From assembly GCF_018873765.1 (NCBI RefSeq), contig NC_057919.1, forward strand, positions 69,062,984 to 69,126,983: a stretch of DNA of 64,000 nucleotides. The letters run 5' to 3'. The stretch is from Telopea speciosissima (lineage: Eukaryota > Streptophyta > Magnoliopsida > Proteales > Proteaceae). The position numbers were made by a program, and so were the translations under genes. The notes under the pieces were generated by a model. It was not told the origin of the DNA and did no database searches. It was given only the letters and a program-made list of their open reading frames with translations. Position 1 is the stretch's first letter; each line of letters starts with the position of its first letter. Positions 44,519 to 55,661 of this stretch are shown one piece after another.

Positions 44519-44847
44519 CAAGGAATTTGTGCTCTATTTTTTTGGGTGGAGGAGATGGTTATGGACCAAATGTTCGAATCTCTTCGATTGGAGAGCAGTA
44601 CCCACCATCACCAGAGCACATTAATTTATCAAATCGATCGCAGTTACGACCTGTTCCTAGCAAGCTTTCCTCAGAAATTAACTTCCCGATATCCTCCATT
44701 TTATTGGGAAGGTTAACACATCTTATCACTTTAACCAGACAGTATCTATCGTCCTTCTATTTCTTCCTATTCTTCTTCTGATCAAGTTTTGTTGAGCCCT
44801 CCCTTGAACCTGTTTTGTTCAGAGCGGTTTTTTGGAAACAGGGCAAC

Positions 44848-46119
44848 ATGGATATCGATTGGGTTGATTTCCTCAAAGGCATGGTGAAACCGCTTATGGC
44901 CACTGCAGTGGTTTTAATGGCCGTGGTTCTGTCGATGGTTCAGAAGCTTGGGTTGGCTACGGAAATGGGCTATTCCATTGCTAGGGCTTTTATTCAGTTG
45001 TCTGTGATCGGATTCGTGCTTCAGTTCATTTTCAATCAGAAGAACGGTAGTTGGATTATCGCCGCTTACTTGTTCATGGTTGGTTTCCACTACTTTTAGT
45101 GTCTCTATTTTCTTTTTTTGCTTTTGCTTGTCTTGTAGTTTCTTTGTGTAGATTGGGGGGTTTTTGGGGTTATTACCTGTTTGAGGAAAGGTTTACTTGG
45201 GGTTTTCTTTGGCCGTTAAATTTGTTTCTCATGAATTCCCTTTTAGCTGGGCTAGCTGTGAAGTTGAAAATTCTCTGGAAAGCACTTGAGCTACATGATA
45301 AAATTATTGAAAGCCCGAGTAAGTACATCAATAGGCTTGCGACTCAACCAATCTTCAGATTAGGTACTTCCTTCGTGAAATATGTGAACTTTATTATCTC
45401 TATAGATTTTGATTTATATCAGTTATTATTATGCCCCATAAGGGTAGCCAAGACTTGGTCTTTAATTCGAAGAAGCATAATTTTGTACTTGATGTTGGAA
45501 TCTTAATTTAGTCTGCTTTGTTGCTCATCACCTTTTATAATTTTTTGGAAGTCTAATGGACTCCTATTCTGGATCACACAGTATGATTTCTTTGTAATCT
45601 CTCACAACTCATAATCTTTAGAGATCATCCTAAAATGTGGACAAATACTTTGTCGGATGAACTGCAATTCTACTCAATTTTTGTTTTTATGTATAGATGG
45701 AAGACCATATGATTATAACTTGTATGATCATATTCATATAGCATGATCGAGATAGGAACTTGACATGGGTTTAACTGAAAATGGCATTGCCTACACCTAA
45801 AATGTTTGAAAAGGTGGTTGAGAATAGGATAAACAAAATTACACACTCTGTCTTTACAAAATAAAGAGGTGGAGAAGAAGTGAAGAGCATCTTGTGTGAT
45901 CTTCTGCAGGATACTCTTTGACACTTATTTGCTGAATGGCCTCCCCTTCATGATTAATTTAAAAGTTATTTACCTGATTGTTGCATTCAATTCGTGTTAT
46001 TGTAGGTTTCTGTTGCTGGTTACACTGCAGGCCATAGTTTGGCTGTGGCGTCGTACTCCGACACAGGCTCTTCTGGTTCAGGCCTCCGACCATACCCAAC
46101 CTCGCTCTCACCACTATAA
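44848..46119 (+). pseudogene. ALS3-like (UPF0014) gene fragment: exon 1 plus start of exon 2
   Basis: Exon 1 (44848-45078) encodes 77 residues: MDIDWVDFLKGMVKPLMATA, AVVLSMVQKLGLATEMGYS, ARAFIQLSVIGFVLQFIFNQ and ending IIAAYLFM. This closely matches the N-terminus of ALUMINUM SENSITIVE 3 (ALS3/STAR2-type UPF0014 membrane proteins), which act with an ABC ATP-binding partner in aluminium tolerance. The donor is ATG|GTTGGT. A TTGTAG acceptor at 46005 rejoins the frame as VSVAGYTAG, exactly the expected continuation. After about nine codons the homology stops at GGCCATAG and the frame reaches TAA at 46119. Some two thirds of the protein is missing. Retention of an intron shows the fragment came from genomic DNA, not from mRNA. 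The frame also opens upstream at 44815, but ATG 44848 matches the family start. Confidence 0.85.
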
Positions 46120-46190
46120 CCGGGCTGGGATCCATAGCTTGGCTGTGGCTTCGGCCTTCCTCCATAGTTGTTCGGAATCCTGTTCTGATT
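46024..46190 (-). pseudogene. Possible antisense fragment of a Tyr/Pro/Gly-repeat gene
   Basis: Directly at the point where ALS3 homology ends, the minus strand reads GGRPKPQPSYGSQPGYSGES then EVGYGRRPEPEEPVSEYD. This low-complexity pattern with YGRRPE-type repeats resembles C-termini of small plant Tyr/Pro/Gly-rich proteins. I cannot name a family. The abrupt switch of homology and strand fits a capture junction. Confidence 0.4.
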
Positions 46191-46299
46191 GATTTTTTTT
46201 TTCTTCTTGCTGGCTTAGGATGGGAATTCTCAGACAATTTGACCATGTGTGCACTTCAATCGTGTCGAAATCTGATGGTATGTGTACTTTGAAATCCTG

Positions 46300-48559
46300 A
46301 GATTTCTAAAACTTATAGAATTTGATTGCAAGCAATTACCTTATTTGAAGATGATACCAAACGAATGTTGAAAGATAATTACACTTCTCATCTTCTTCAG
46401 GTCCGGCGTCTCTCTCTTTCTCACTCCCCCATTCTCACACCCTTTTTCCCCCTCAATTCTTGTGTAAGGAAATGGTTGCTTCTTGATCTTCTTTGTTTTT
46501 ATTTTGCTTTTAATTTGCAGGAGAGAAATGTGCAAGGAACCAGAATTTTTGGAACAAGTCCATTACTTGTGATTCATTCTCCTCTTCCCATCCAAACAAT
46601 AGGAACATTTTGAAGGAAGTGGGTAAGTTTTTTTTATTTTCCTTTCATATGGAGATAGAAAAAACATTAGATAATGGTTTCAACATGCATATTCTCCATT
46701 TGCTTTTAGCGTTTTGTTTTTTCAATCAAAGAATGTTCTTTCACAATCTCTCTTCCCTACCCCCTATCCTTTATTTTCTTATGTCATTGTTCTAGGAAAA
46801 TTTTGTTTTCATTATTTTCTTGACTAGATTTCAGGTTAAACTCAAAGTGTGTTCTTTTTTTCTAGGGTTGATATATACAAAAATGTTCTTCTTTCACTTG
46901 ATTATTGCTAAGAATGTTATTTTCTTTGGAAATCTATAGTAAGTTATGAATTGTAACAGAACTCTAAGATTTGGTATTAGTTTTAAAATTTTCTTCTGTA
47001 TTAATTTTAGTTGTACTTGATTCATTCTAAAATTTCCTTTTAATTATCCCATTTCTTTTTAGAGGAATTCAGGAGATGTGGCAGAGGCATCCACCGGATC
47101 ACAGACACCGTTTTCCAAACTTTTTACATTTACCACTCCGAATGCTATCTTCTATATATAGTGTTCACTTTTATTTTCTATAATTATTTCTTCATAATTC
47201 TTTGTTTATGTAAATCATGTTATGTAGTTCAAATTTTTTAAAACTTTTTTCCTTTCCATCCATTGCAAGTCATTACAACCCCAATATGCTCTACCATTTC
47301 GTAGCCCCAGACCCAAGTTATTTAATTAAACTGATTCTCACTCAAAATCAAAGGGCAAATCTGATATTATTGAAGTCTAATGGATTATGAAATTTATATC
47401 ATCTGATTTGATGAAAAGTATTTTACATTGCACGTGCATGTAAAGTATGATCCTCCCAGTTCTCCACCTGCCCGCTCTTGCTGATCTTTACTTTTCATTT
47501 CTTTTCCATTGCAGAGAAGAAAGAGAACAGAAGAAAATTGAGATTATACTTGGAGCCCTTCCTATTGTCACTCTTAAAATCTCTTCTCATTCTTAAGATG
47601 GGAAACTTATTCCATTAGGTAACTATATCATCCATCCAACGTATTTGTCTTCCCTTCTTCTACCATCTCTCTAGCACACATCCCCCCCTCTCTCTCTCTC
47701 TCTTCTTTCACATCTCATACTGCCTCTCCTCTCAAGGTAAGTAATTTTGATTATTCTTGTGGTCGAGATTGTATGCTGCAATATAGTATGGAAATTTTAA
47801 TGTATTCTTAAATTCTGTCCTTCCTTCCACAGTAAGTGTTTCTCTGTTTTGTGTGTCTTTATTTTATATTTCTTCCTTTTTACTATTGTTTCCTTGCTAT
47901 GTAATTTAGCAGGTAATTTATGATCTTTACTTACTAGTTTGTCCTTTTCAATTTTTTTGGTATACATTGTATGCTGCGAGATTATGAATTTTATGGATTT
48001 TCTTTTATTGGTTTGAGTGTTCTTTCTTTTTAATTTTTTTTCTTTCCCTTCTTGCCATTATAACTGTTTTTCTATTTTGTCCTCTTGCATTTTTAAGTCA
48101 TTTTAACCGCTCTTATCCTTTTATTTTAAGGTGAGATGGGTTCTTAGTTTCCTCGGTTATAGATTTAACTGTTCTCCACCTCCCTTGTCTCTATTTGGGT
48201 GTGGTTTAATTCTCCTCTTTAGCAATTTTTTGCCACAAAGTTTATTTTTCTTTTTCTTCAGTAATTTTTCAAGGAGAGGATATGGTTTGTTTTCTCACCC
48301 TCTTAAGTGTCAAATTCATATCTCCAAAGTGCATACATAATTGCTGAACCTGCAAATATGGACCCAGAGAGGGGAAAAGTATCTTTCATGTGTACTGCCA
48401 TATGAAGCTCCTTTCAATGGAAAAAGGAATGGCTGAAGAAACATACATTTAGATTTAGTTGTGGACAATTCATATTTTACTATTTTTCTTTCAAATTTAA
48501 CAAGGAACTTCTCTGTTCTTTTAGAGCAATGGTTCAACAGACAGTACAGGGAGATTAGG
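46300..48559. other. Interior of candidate Helitron, exon-like signals
   Basis: A TTTGCAG|GAGAGAAATG acceptor-like site is at about 46521 and opens a frame ERNVQGTRIFGTSPLLVIHS. A CAG|GTCCGG donor-like site is at about 46401. A palindrome TTACATTGCACGTGCATGTAAA lies at about 47424-47445 and could be an internal Helitron-type hairpin. None is identified with a known gene. Confidence 0.3.
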
Positions 48560-48615
48560 CAGCTTATGCCAAAGCAATGAAGAGGCTTTCTGCCAAGGAA
48601 TCTCTACTTCTAACT
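48560..48615 (+). pseudogene. Captured exon-like fragment
   Basis: Between an acceptor-like GATTAG and a donor-like ACT|GTAAGT the sequence encodes AAYAKAMKRLSAKESLLLT in frame. The coding composition and clean splice-like borders suggest a real exon of a plant gene, but I cannot name it. No continuation exon was found in the next 1 kb. Confidence 0.4.
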
Positions 48616-50127
48616 GTAAGTGCATCTGTTTGTGAGTACATGCTTGTATCCTTCTTCTTCTCATTTCTTTCTCTGTTCATGGAAAATACATTTGTAAACA
48701 TACCACACACATCTGTTTGTGTGTTTGTTTTAGAGAATATTTTAAGAGAACTCCAATTGTGAAGTACCCGTCTATATTTTTATGTGCTATGCAGATTATG
48801 AGGTGTTAGTTATTAAATATAACGTAATTTTATTTAAGTTTGATCTCTTTATTGTGTCATAGGGATACATCAAACTACTTATGGTCCAAGTTTCTGTGTT
48901 TTTCTTTATTATTTAAGAATTGGATTAAAAATTTTGGGTCCAAAGGTATAGCTGGAGACAATATCATGGAATTCTTTATCCTAGTTGCCTATAGTTTGTT
49001 GGGAAATTCAAACACTTTTTTGTTTATGAAGTCACTAGCTGACAGTTCAAACTATAATAATGACCATCGTGCCTGTTGTTTAACTTAGGAAATCAAGTTT
49101 GTTTACTAAATTATAGCATAGCGTACTTAGAATGAGCCATTTCAGCTTAGTAGCTATAAGATCTAACTCAAGAGCAATAATCTACAGTAGCATTGATGAT
49201 TAAGAAATAGCATAATTAAAATAGATATGAGCTGTTTTGAGGAAGGAAAAAAAAGGGTGACCACTAAAATACATATAAGCCTGTTAAAGCCAAATAGGAG
49301 AAAGAGAATTAAACGTACCTAACTTTGCTACTGATTATGAACTCTAACGTAAATGATGTGATTAGCTTGAAGTTCTGGTACAGTACTTGTTACAATGTGG
49401 GAATGAAAGTAAGATTTTGTAAGTTGTTCATTTTAAGTTTCTTAGACTCTCTCTCTCTCTCTCTCTATAATTATCCAAAACACCCTCTCTACTCCTCCAA
49501 ATCTCTCTCTCCCCCTCATTCCCGACTCTCTCTCGCTCATTACTGATCTTACAACTCTCTCACGACTCTTTTTCTCTACCATGACACTCTGAGGGAGGTA
49601 ATTGATGATCCAATGGATCAGGTAGACGACCCAAATGAAACGTTGATCTACTTGAGTATAAGCCAAATGATTTTAAGACTTCAAGCTCCACTGATAAGCC
49701 CTAGTGTAATTTTATAATCTCCCAAAAAAATTTCTTACTAGGGTTTCGTTTATACCCTAAATCCCTCTAAGGGTTTGCTTGGTTTTGTTTAATTTGTGCT
49801 TTGATGCAAAGCTTAATGGGTTTTTTCTTTTCTCTTCCTGTGCAGGGTCAGGCTTTGAAGTAGAACAGAACAGGAATTGGGTTCTCCCTACAAACTGCAG
49901 TACATTTGCAGAGGTCTTCTATACATCTCCATTGTCTAACACTTTTAGCTAAGAAAAAACATCTAAAAGCAATGATTAGAAGTAATTATACTTTAAATAA
50001 GAGCTCATGTAAAGACTAACTAAAGTTCATAAGGAGGCTTATATGAAATCATGAAAAGAAAGGAACACATAAGAGTAACAAAAGGCCAAAAGCTTAGTAT
50101 GTTGGGAAACTAAAAGGGCTTAAAAGC
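48616..50127. other. Interior of candidate Helitron, no gene recognised
   Basis: A CT microsatellite lies at about 49447-49465. GTGCAG|GGTCAGGCTTTG at about 49845 and TTCCAG|GAATCTGG at about 50424 look like splice acceptors, without a recognisable product. Confidence 0.3.
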
Positions 50128-50299
50128 GGACTTGGCTCCTGTCCTGTAGTGGCGGGAGCTGGAGTGTCCAGCCCAGCAAAACCACAGCAAAAACAGGGGT
50201 GGGGTGGTCATTTCACAGGTGGGTCCCACCACTGTTTTTAGGTGGCTTCCATGGGCTGGACGCTCCAGCTCCCGCCACTGCAGGACAGGAGCCAAATCC
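50128..50299. mobile_element. Mutator-like palindromic MITE, 172 bp
   Basis: The ends GGACTTGGCTCCTGTCCTG and CAGGACAGGAGCCAAATCC are inverted repeats. Pairing extends inward for about 46 bp (AGTGGCGGGAGCTGGAG / CTCCAGCTCCCGCCACT). It is flanked by a perfect 9-bp duplication CTTAAAAGC (50119-50127 and 50300-50308), as expected of Mutator-like elements. The arms are almost identical, so the insertion looks young. Confidence 0.92.
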
Positions 50300-50308
50300 C
50301 TTAAAAGC

Positions 50309-52226
50309 TGCACTCCTTTTCTGTCGGGCCTATTGTTATGAAACTGAGCAGTGGCTTTGGACTTTTGTGCCTTGTGTTAATTCACTCTTTCTTCTTTCTT
50401 TATTTATTTTTCTTCTTTTCCAGGAATCTGGTTTCAATGCAAAGAGCAGCCGTAGCAGAAAGTAGAGCAGATGTATGGATTCAGTTTGAGGAGGGAGAAT
50501 TACAGCAGAGGCCAAGCTCTGCAGAAACCCATGCCACGTGGCAGATGATGCATTTATCTTGTTCTCCTCCTACCCACCTAACATACACCATAACCAGATC
50601 TTATACATAACCAATAACAACAATAAACCCACATCTCATAACCAAAGAGAGTCTTCAGGAAGACAATGAGGAATGTGGAGATTCTAACACACTTCAGCTC
50701 TTCCCTTGTGGTGATGATGCAAAAAGGGAGACCAAGCTGAGTATTCAATCAATGAATAGAGACTTCACTCCATACCAGTTTTTTGAGTTCCTTCCCATGA
50801 AGAACAGAAGGAGAATAACTTAGTAGCTTACCCATTTGTCATAATGTATGTGAGAATTAAGATGATGGGTCATGTTTAGATTTTGTTGTTATTCGAAACT
50901 TTTACTGTTCTTGTTGTGAACTGCAGAGGTTGGTAGATGCTAGGTATTTAGTGAGGTGGGTATGAAGGAGGTTTCCTTAAACTGTACTTCCACCATGTTG
51001 TTTAAATCAATGAAGAGCTTCATGAAAGTAAATATTACAGGTTTCAATGTTGAAACTTGACAGGTCTACCTATCTATCTCTTATGCCCCTATTAAAGTAG
51101 TTTCAGAGAATGGTGATGGAGACTTAGGGTTCATCAATTGAGGTATTTGAATGTGAAATATGAATCAGATGTGAAAGAGTTTGATCGATCGATGTTGAAA
51201 TAGCTTATAATTTGGGTTGAAGACATGTTGCATTCCCTTACATATATGGAAAACAGATGTTTTTAAAATTGACATTCCTTTTATGGAGAGGTTATTTTAA
51301 GGGGACAATGAACAAACTTGGGAAACTAATAACAATTGCACAATAAACATAATAAACCTAAGAAAAGAAACTAAAACAAGACATTCATATAAAACATTGG
51401 AACAAAGCTCAATCAATATATGGTAGTTTGCATGAAGTGTAAATTCTGCTTGGAAGCTCTAAATGAAATTAATTTTAAAGGTCTTTTAACATCATAAAGG
51501 AATTACCTCCTATTTTTATTCACTTTGAGCATTCAAGTCTTCAGGGAGAGATGTCAGAGTGCATAGAAAACTTCAACTCCAAATCATATAAGAGAAGGAT
51601 AAAAGAACAATATTAGGGATTAACACATAAAAAAATCTTCAACTTCTATCATATTTTTGTATTTTTGGACTGTTAAAATATCTATAAAGAATTGGAGAAT
51701 TATATCATATTAGAACAATAAATATCTCAATCAATAAATAGTTCAAAAGGAAATGATGAAGGTTCTCATTTTACATTATTTTAGAACATTTATGAAAGTT
51801 TTGAAATATAAAATTTTCTCTTTCAACCCATAGTTTCCATTTTTTTTAAAAAATTTAGCTAATTTCTCTTCTACTAAAATACCTTGGCCCATTTTAAGAA
51901 TACAGTCTTCAATGGATACAAAATCTTGATAATATTTTAAATGCTTTAATCTCGTGTTAACTCAATCACCATTTCTTTCTCCCAAGTCTGTAAAATCAAT
52001 TGCTACAAACGACAAAGCTATCTCCCACTGCTCCTTCAGTGTGTATTTATTAGTATTCATTTCTACTATTCTATCTCTCAATTTTCTATACCATAATGTT
52101 TTATGATATACATCAATATTTATTGAAAAAAAGTCAAATACTTGATACTATTTTGCACATTGAGAAAATCTCATTATCTTATAAAACCAAAATAATTTGC
52201 TCTCCAAATACTTAACAAATGCTTAC
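50309..52226. other. Interior and right part of candidate Helitron, no gene recognised
   Basis: Two overlapping frames of about 90 codons at 50199-50610 run through the MITE and a T-rich stretch and have no recognised domain. The remainder is AT-rich without coding signal. Confidence 0.35.
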
Positions 52227-52251
52227 ACGTGCATTTGCACGTACATTTTTA

Positions 52252-52255
<4 letters not shown>

Positions 52256-52297
<42 letters not shown>
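52256..52297. repeat. (TA)n microsatellite, about 42 bp
   Basis: A TA run begins next to the proposed Helitron 3' end and ends before CAAAACTG. Confidence 0.9.
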
Positions 52298-52299
<2 letters not shown>

Positions 52300-52950
52300 A
52301 AACTGTTCTATCGCTCTTCATTGGTGTACTCCTCTATGCCCCTCTCCCTTTATATACTCATCTGATCAATCTCCAAGTGGAACAATTTTCGTAGTACACT
52401 AAGATGGATTTCGATTTCCTTATATCATTTAATAGAAAAAGATCCCCATGGTCACACTGGGGATGAATTCTCACATCCTAACCATGTGGGTCATGCACTG
52501 ATATTTTCTCTTTCCTCCTAGACCTTGTGGGTTCCCTATTGACGAAATCGCTTCCCATGTCATGATTGTTCTAGTGTGATTCTAGTGTGAGAGATTCTCT
52601 TCACACTGGTGGCATTGAAAACTTTCTCCCATTACCTTAATGTAATGGTTGTTATAGAGTTAATATCTCTTAATTTTTTGTGGTAAATCAGCCTTCAATA
52701 TGCTCTTCCCAGTTCCCACCTCCCCCTCAACCGTAAAAAGGATAAAAAACAAAGGGTCAGCTTCACATTGATTGATCTTTTATCAATGATGGGAAAAAGT
52801 TGATATCCTTATCCTTCATACCAAATGTTTACCAGTGAATCAGTACTATCAATTTCTCAGAGTAGTATAATCTTCTATTTTCATTTTTTATTTTTATTTT
52901 TTATCTCATGTCTTCATTTTTCTTCTTCATTCCTTTTTTACTTTGTTTTG
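52300..52950. other. Intergenic, no gene recognised
   Basis: No coding or repeat signal could be supported, apart from the T-rich region leading into the RTE tail at 52951. Confidence 0.4.
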
Positions 52951-53002
52951 AAAGGATCCATGTAGCCGACCCCATTTAATTGGGATAATGTTGAGTTGTT
53001 GT
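52951..53002 (+). mobile_element. 3' end of an RTE-type LINE
   Basis: AAAGGATCCATGTAGCCGAC followed by CCCATTTAATTGGGATAATG and a very short GTTGTTG tail. It is the third copy of the motif found at 3821 and 39826, preceded by the same T-rich 3' UTR type. Confidence 0.75.
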
Positions 53003-55009
53003 AAGACCCATCTCATGGCATTGTGTATGTACTGGGCTTGAGGTGGCCCAACCTAAGATATAGAATCTCTTTCATAACTGATCATAACTCAACGATGGGT
53101 CCAATCCAAGCCCAGCTCAAGAAATTCTCTTCGGACTATGATTAGCAACTAAGGCCAGATTTAGCATGATTTTTATTCCAATTTCGGATTGATTTCATGA
53201 AATAGTCAATAAATACATTTTTGGTCAAAAAATTAAAATTGTTTTGGTTGTTTCATTATGAAATATTTTAAGAATAAAAAAAATCTATTTGGTAGTTCAA
53301 TTTTTGAGAATAGATTCTCTATATTTCTTTGGGAAGAGTGGTAGTGGTGGTGGTGGTGGTGGTGGTGATGGGGGTAGGGTGGGGCTGGTGTTGGTGGTGG
53401 TGAGACTATTAGGAGAAGAAGAAGGGTAGTGTTTTATTTTTAACATGAAATTACTACTTTGCCTATCAAATTAACCTTGTATTCATTAAAGAACAAGAAT
53501 GAAATCAAATAAAATGAAATAAAAATTCTGAAATAGGTCCCCAGCTATTTCAAAAATTTTCTATTCCATTTGATTTAAATTTCACTGAAATAAGGTGTAA
53601 AAATCAAACCAAATAATTTCTAAAATAGAAATCATACCAAATTCAATCTTAATTCGATTCAAACAAACCACAAGCACATTGAATGAAACTAAAATCCAAC
53701 TTGATAAATGATGGCTGGTCATCAATATACAACTTCTTACCGAAAAATAAAATCAATATACTACTAACCAATTTACCTTAATTCATTTATTTGGTGTTTC
53801 GAACCCAATACTTGTGTGTGAAAAAAAGAGGGTAAAAATATACCAGAAGATCGACATGGACATGTATAGCCAAACACAATTTCCTCTATACATTTCAATG
53901 ATGGTGGGAATAAGGTGAAGATAGGTTACCACATGGTTAATTTAATAATCATGATAGATGTTAAACACTTAAGTCTAGTTGACTTAATCAGTCTACACTA
54001 AGAGTCACCTATCTTAAATTTTCCATATTAAATTCATAGGTGATTAGTTGAGCTTAAGTACTTAGGATTATTACATCTTAAGATCATCTAAATATTACAA
54101 AATAAAATAAAACACCTAGAAAACATTTATTTAAAATAAATCTTTCATTTCTAGCCTGAGTTGCTTGAATCCTTATGAACGGTTTGACTTGATCTTTCAA
54201 TTTGAGCTCTATCAATCCATGACATAGACTCTTGAGCATCTTGATATCTTCCAGTCCAGAAAACATATTGCGCAAACCTAAAACTACATAAGACAACCAA
54301 TATTCCATGGAGATCAGCTTAAATGCATGGTTCTTCTAATAAAAAACACATGCATGGTGGCATATATACCTCATAAGACTATAAAGAGGAAATAACGTCT
54401 TATGCTTTCTTTCATCAAGAATGCACCATGACATTACTATAAAAATAAAAAAAATAAAACTCAAAGTAAATGCTTGTACTAGACTTTTAGGTTGGCAACG
54501 GTTTTATTTTTCCGCCATTAAAGCTCGATGCACGCTGATAATTGTTTAGAACCAATAATAATAGGAAAAATTGCCTAGGTCTACTAGAGAGAAAAAAGAT
54601 TTACAAAACTAGTAGATGTAAATTATGTTTTAGATCACAAGCTACAATGTTAAAAAGATTTACTAACTTCCAATACGAGTAAAAAAAAGTTATATGAACA
54701 ACCAAAAATACCCCTATCAACGTTCTCTTATTTCTTTTTTTTTCCCCCCCTCTCCCTTTATTCAATCTTTTTATTTTTTATTGACCCACACAGTTCTTTC
54801 TTCGTCTCGCTCTCCTTCTCCTTCCTCTTCCTCTGATGCACGATCACGTCTGCAACCACTCCCTCCCCCCTCCCCCCTCCCCCCTCCCCATGCAACCCTA
54901 TCCCACCCTCTTCCTTGCAAATCGGCCCTGCACCACCACCAACACTACCTTTCCACCCTTGTACAATTAACAACGCAACAGAAAAACTATTGCAAAAGAA
55001 AGATGAAAG

Positions 55010-55041
<32 letters not shown>

Positions 55042-55060
55042 GTGAGAGAGGGAGAGAGAG
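53003..55060. other. Intergenic with microsatellites, no gene recognised
   Basis: (GGT)n lies at 53345-53368, a (CTCCCCC)n pyrimidine repeat at 54859-54889 and (CA)n at 55011-55038. A 74-codon minus-strand frame at 54084-54308 (LKSLCHGLIELKLKDQVKPF) has no recognised family. Confidence 0.45.
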
Positions 55061-55381
55061 ACCACAACGATTTACACGGTTCAACCAAGATGGGCTATGT
55101 CTATGGCTGAGCAGTAAGTCAGAACTTCCACTATTTTGAATGAAGTTACAAAACCCTAACACCCCCCTTCTTGCAAGATTTCTCCTATATATAGTGTTTT
55201 AATGCATTACAATGTAAAGAAAACCTAATCATCAAAAGCACAAAAATGCCCCAGTATGAATGATTCCCAAAAAATGGAATCAATATTGAAGAAAATTGAA
55301 TAATACATCCTGGATTAGACCGAGATCAAGCTTCACCAATAGCACTAAATACCCATATTGAAATAAAACGATGTCCTAATA
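55061..55381 (-). mobile_element. Copia-type LTR fragment (minus strand)
   Basis: CGATTTACACGGTTCAACC at about 55069 is a diverged form of the LTR motif at 21347 and 42422. The sequence through GAGATCAAGCTTCACCAATA at 55328 matches the fragment near 42750. Confidence 0.5.
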
Positions 55382-55661
55382 CTTATAGGCTCATTTTCGA
55401 TTTAAGGGTTTAGGCAAACTTTGAATTCGGAAGGACCCTTAACTTCTTTCTTATCATTTAATTAAGTTCTGGATATGGTAACTCTAATATGTGCCATGAA
55501 TTTGTTCTATGAAGAATCTAGTTGCCACTCTGATTGAAAAGTTGAAATCGGTATCATATGAGCTGGGATTCAGATTTACTTAATTGATTGGGTTTGGAAC
55601 CAAGGTTGCTTGCATGCATGCATCAAGAGCAAGAAGGGAGATGCTTAGGCTTGGAACTGAT
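55382..55661. repeat. Left half of a duplicated locus split by copia 2
   Basis: It matches 15736-15890 (GCTCATTTTCGATTTAAGGG, CCATGAATTTGTTCTATG). The matching right half is at 61840-62110, on the other side of the copia element. Confidence 0.65.

Larger units (their letters stand above)
43805..52255 (+). mobile_element. Candidate non-autonomous Helitron carrying gene fragments
   Basis: The proposed left end is TCATACTATTATATAAAAGTC at 43805, preceded by A. It resembles plant Helitron 5' ends (TC plus an AT-rich stretch and TATAAAAG). The proposed right end has a hairpin ACGTGC-ATTT-GCACGT (52227-52242) followed after about 10 bases by ACTTA and then T. Plant Helitrons end in a hairpin then CTRR next to T; here CTTA departs from CTRR by one base. 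No Rep/helicase was found. The span holds several gene fragments with intron boundaries. The left end is ambiguous because ATCATACT is repeated, and the right border lies against an AT microsatellite, so coordinates are approximate. Confidence 0.45.

Noticed and set aside
45051..45506. 151-codon ORF overlapping the ALS3-like intron
   Set aside because: It begins in another frame of exon 1 and continues through the intron; the stretch LKILWKALELHDKIIESPSK looks coding-like but has no recognised family.
47424..47445. Alternative Helitron 3' hairpin at TTACATTGCACGTGCATG
   Set aside because: No CTRR-type end follows within 10-12 bases and the sequence beyond continues without a visible boundary; kept only as an alternative.
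54084..54308. 74-codon minus-strand ORF
   Set aside because: Short, isolated and without a recognised domain or neighbouring exon.
55012..55110. Thr/His repeat peptide
   Set aside because: It is a translation of the (CA)n microsatellite.
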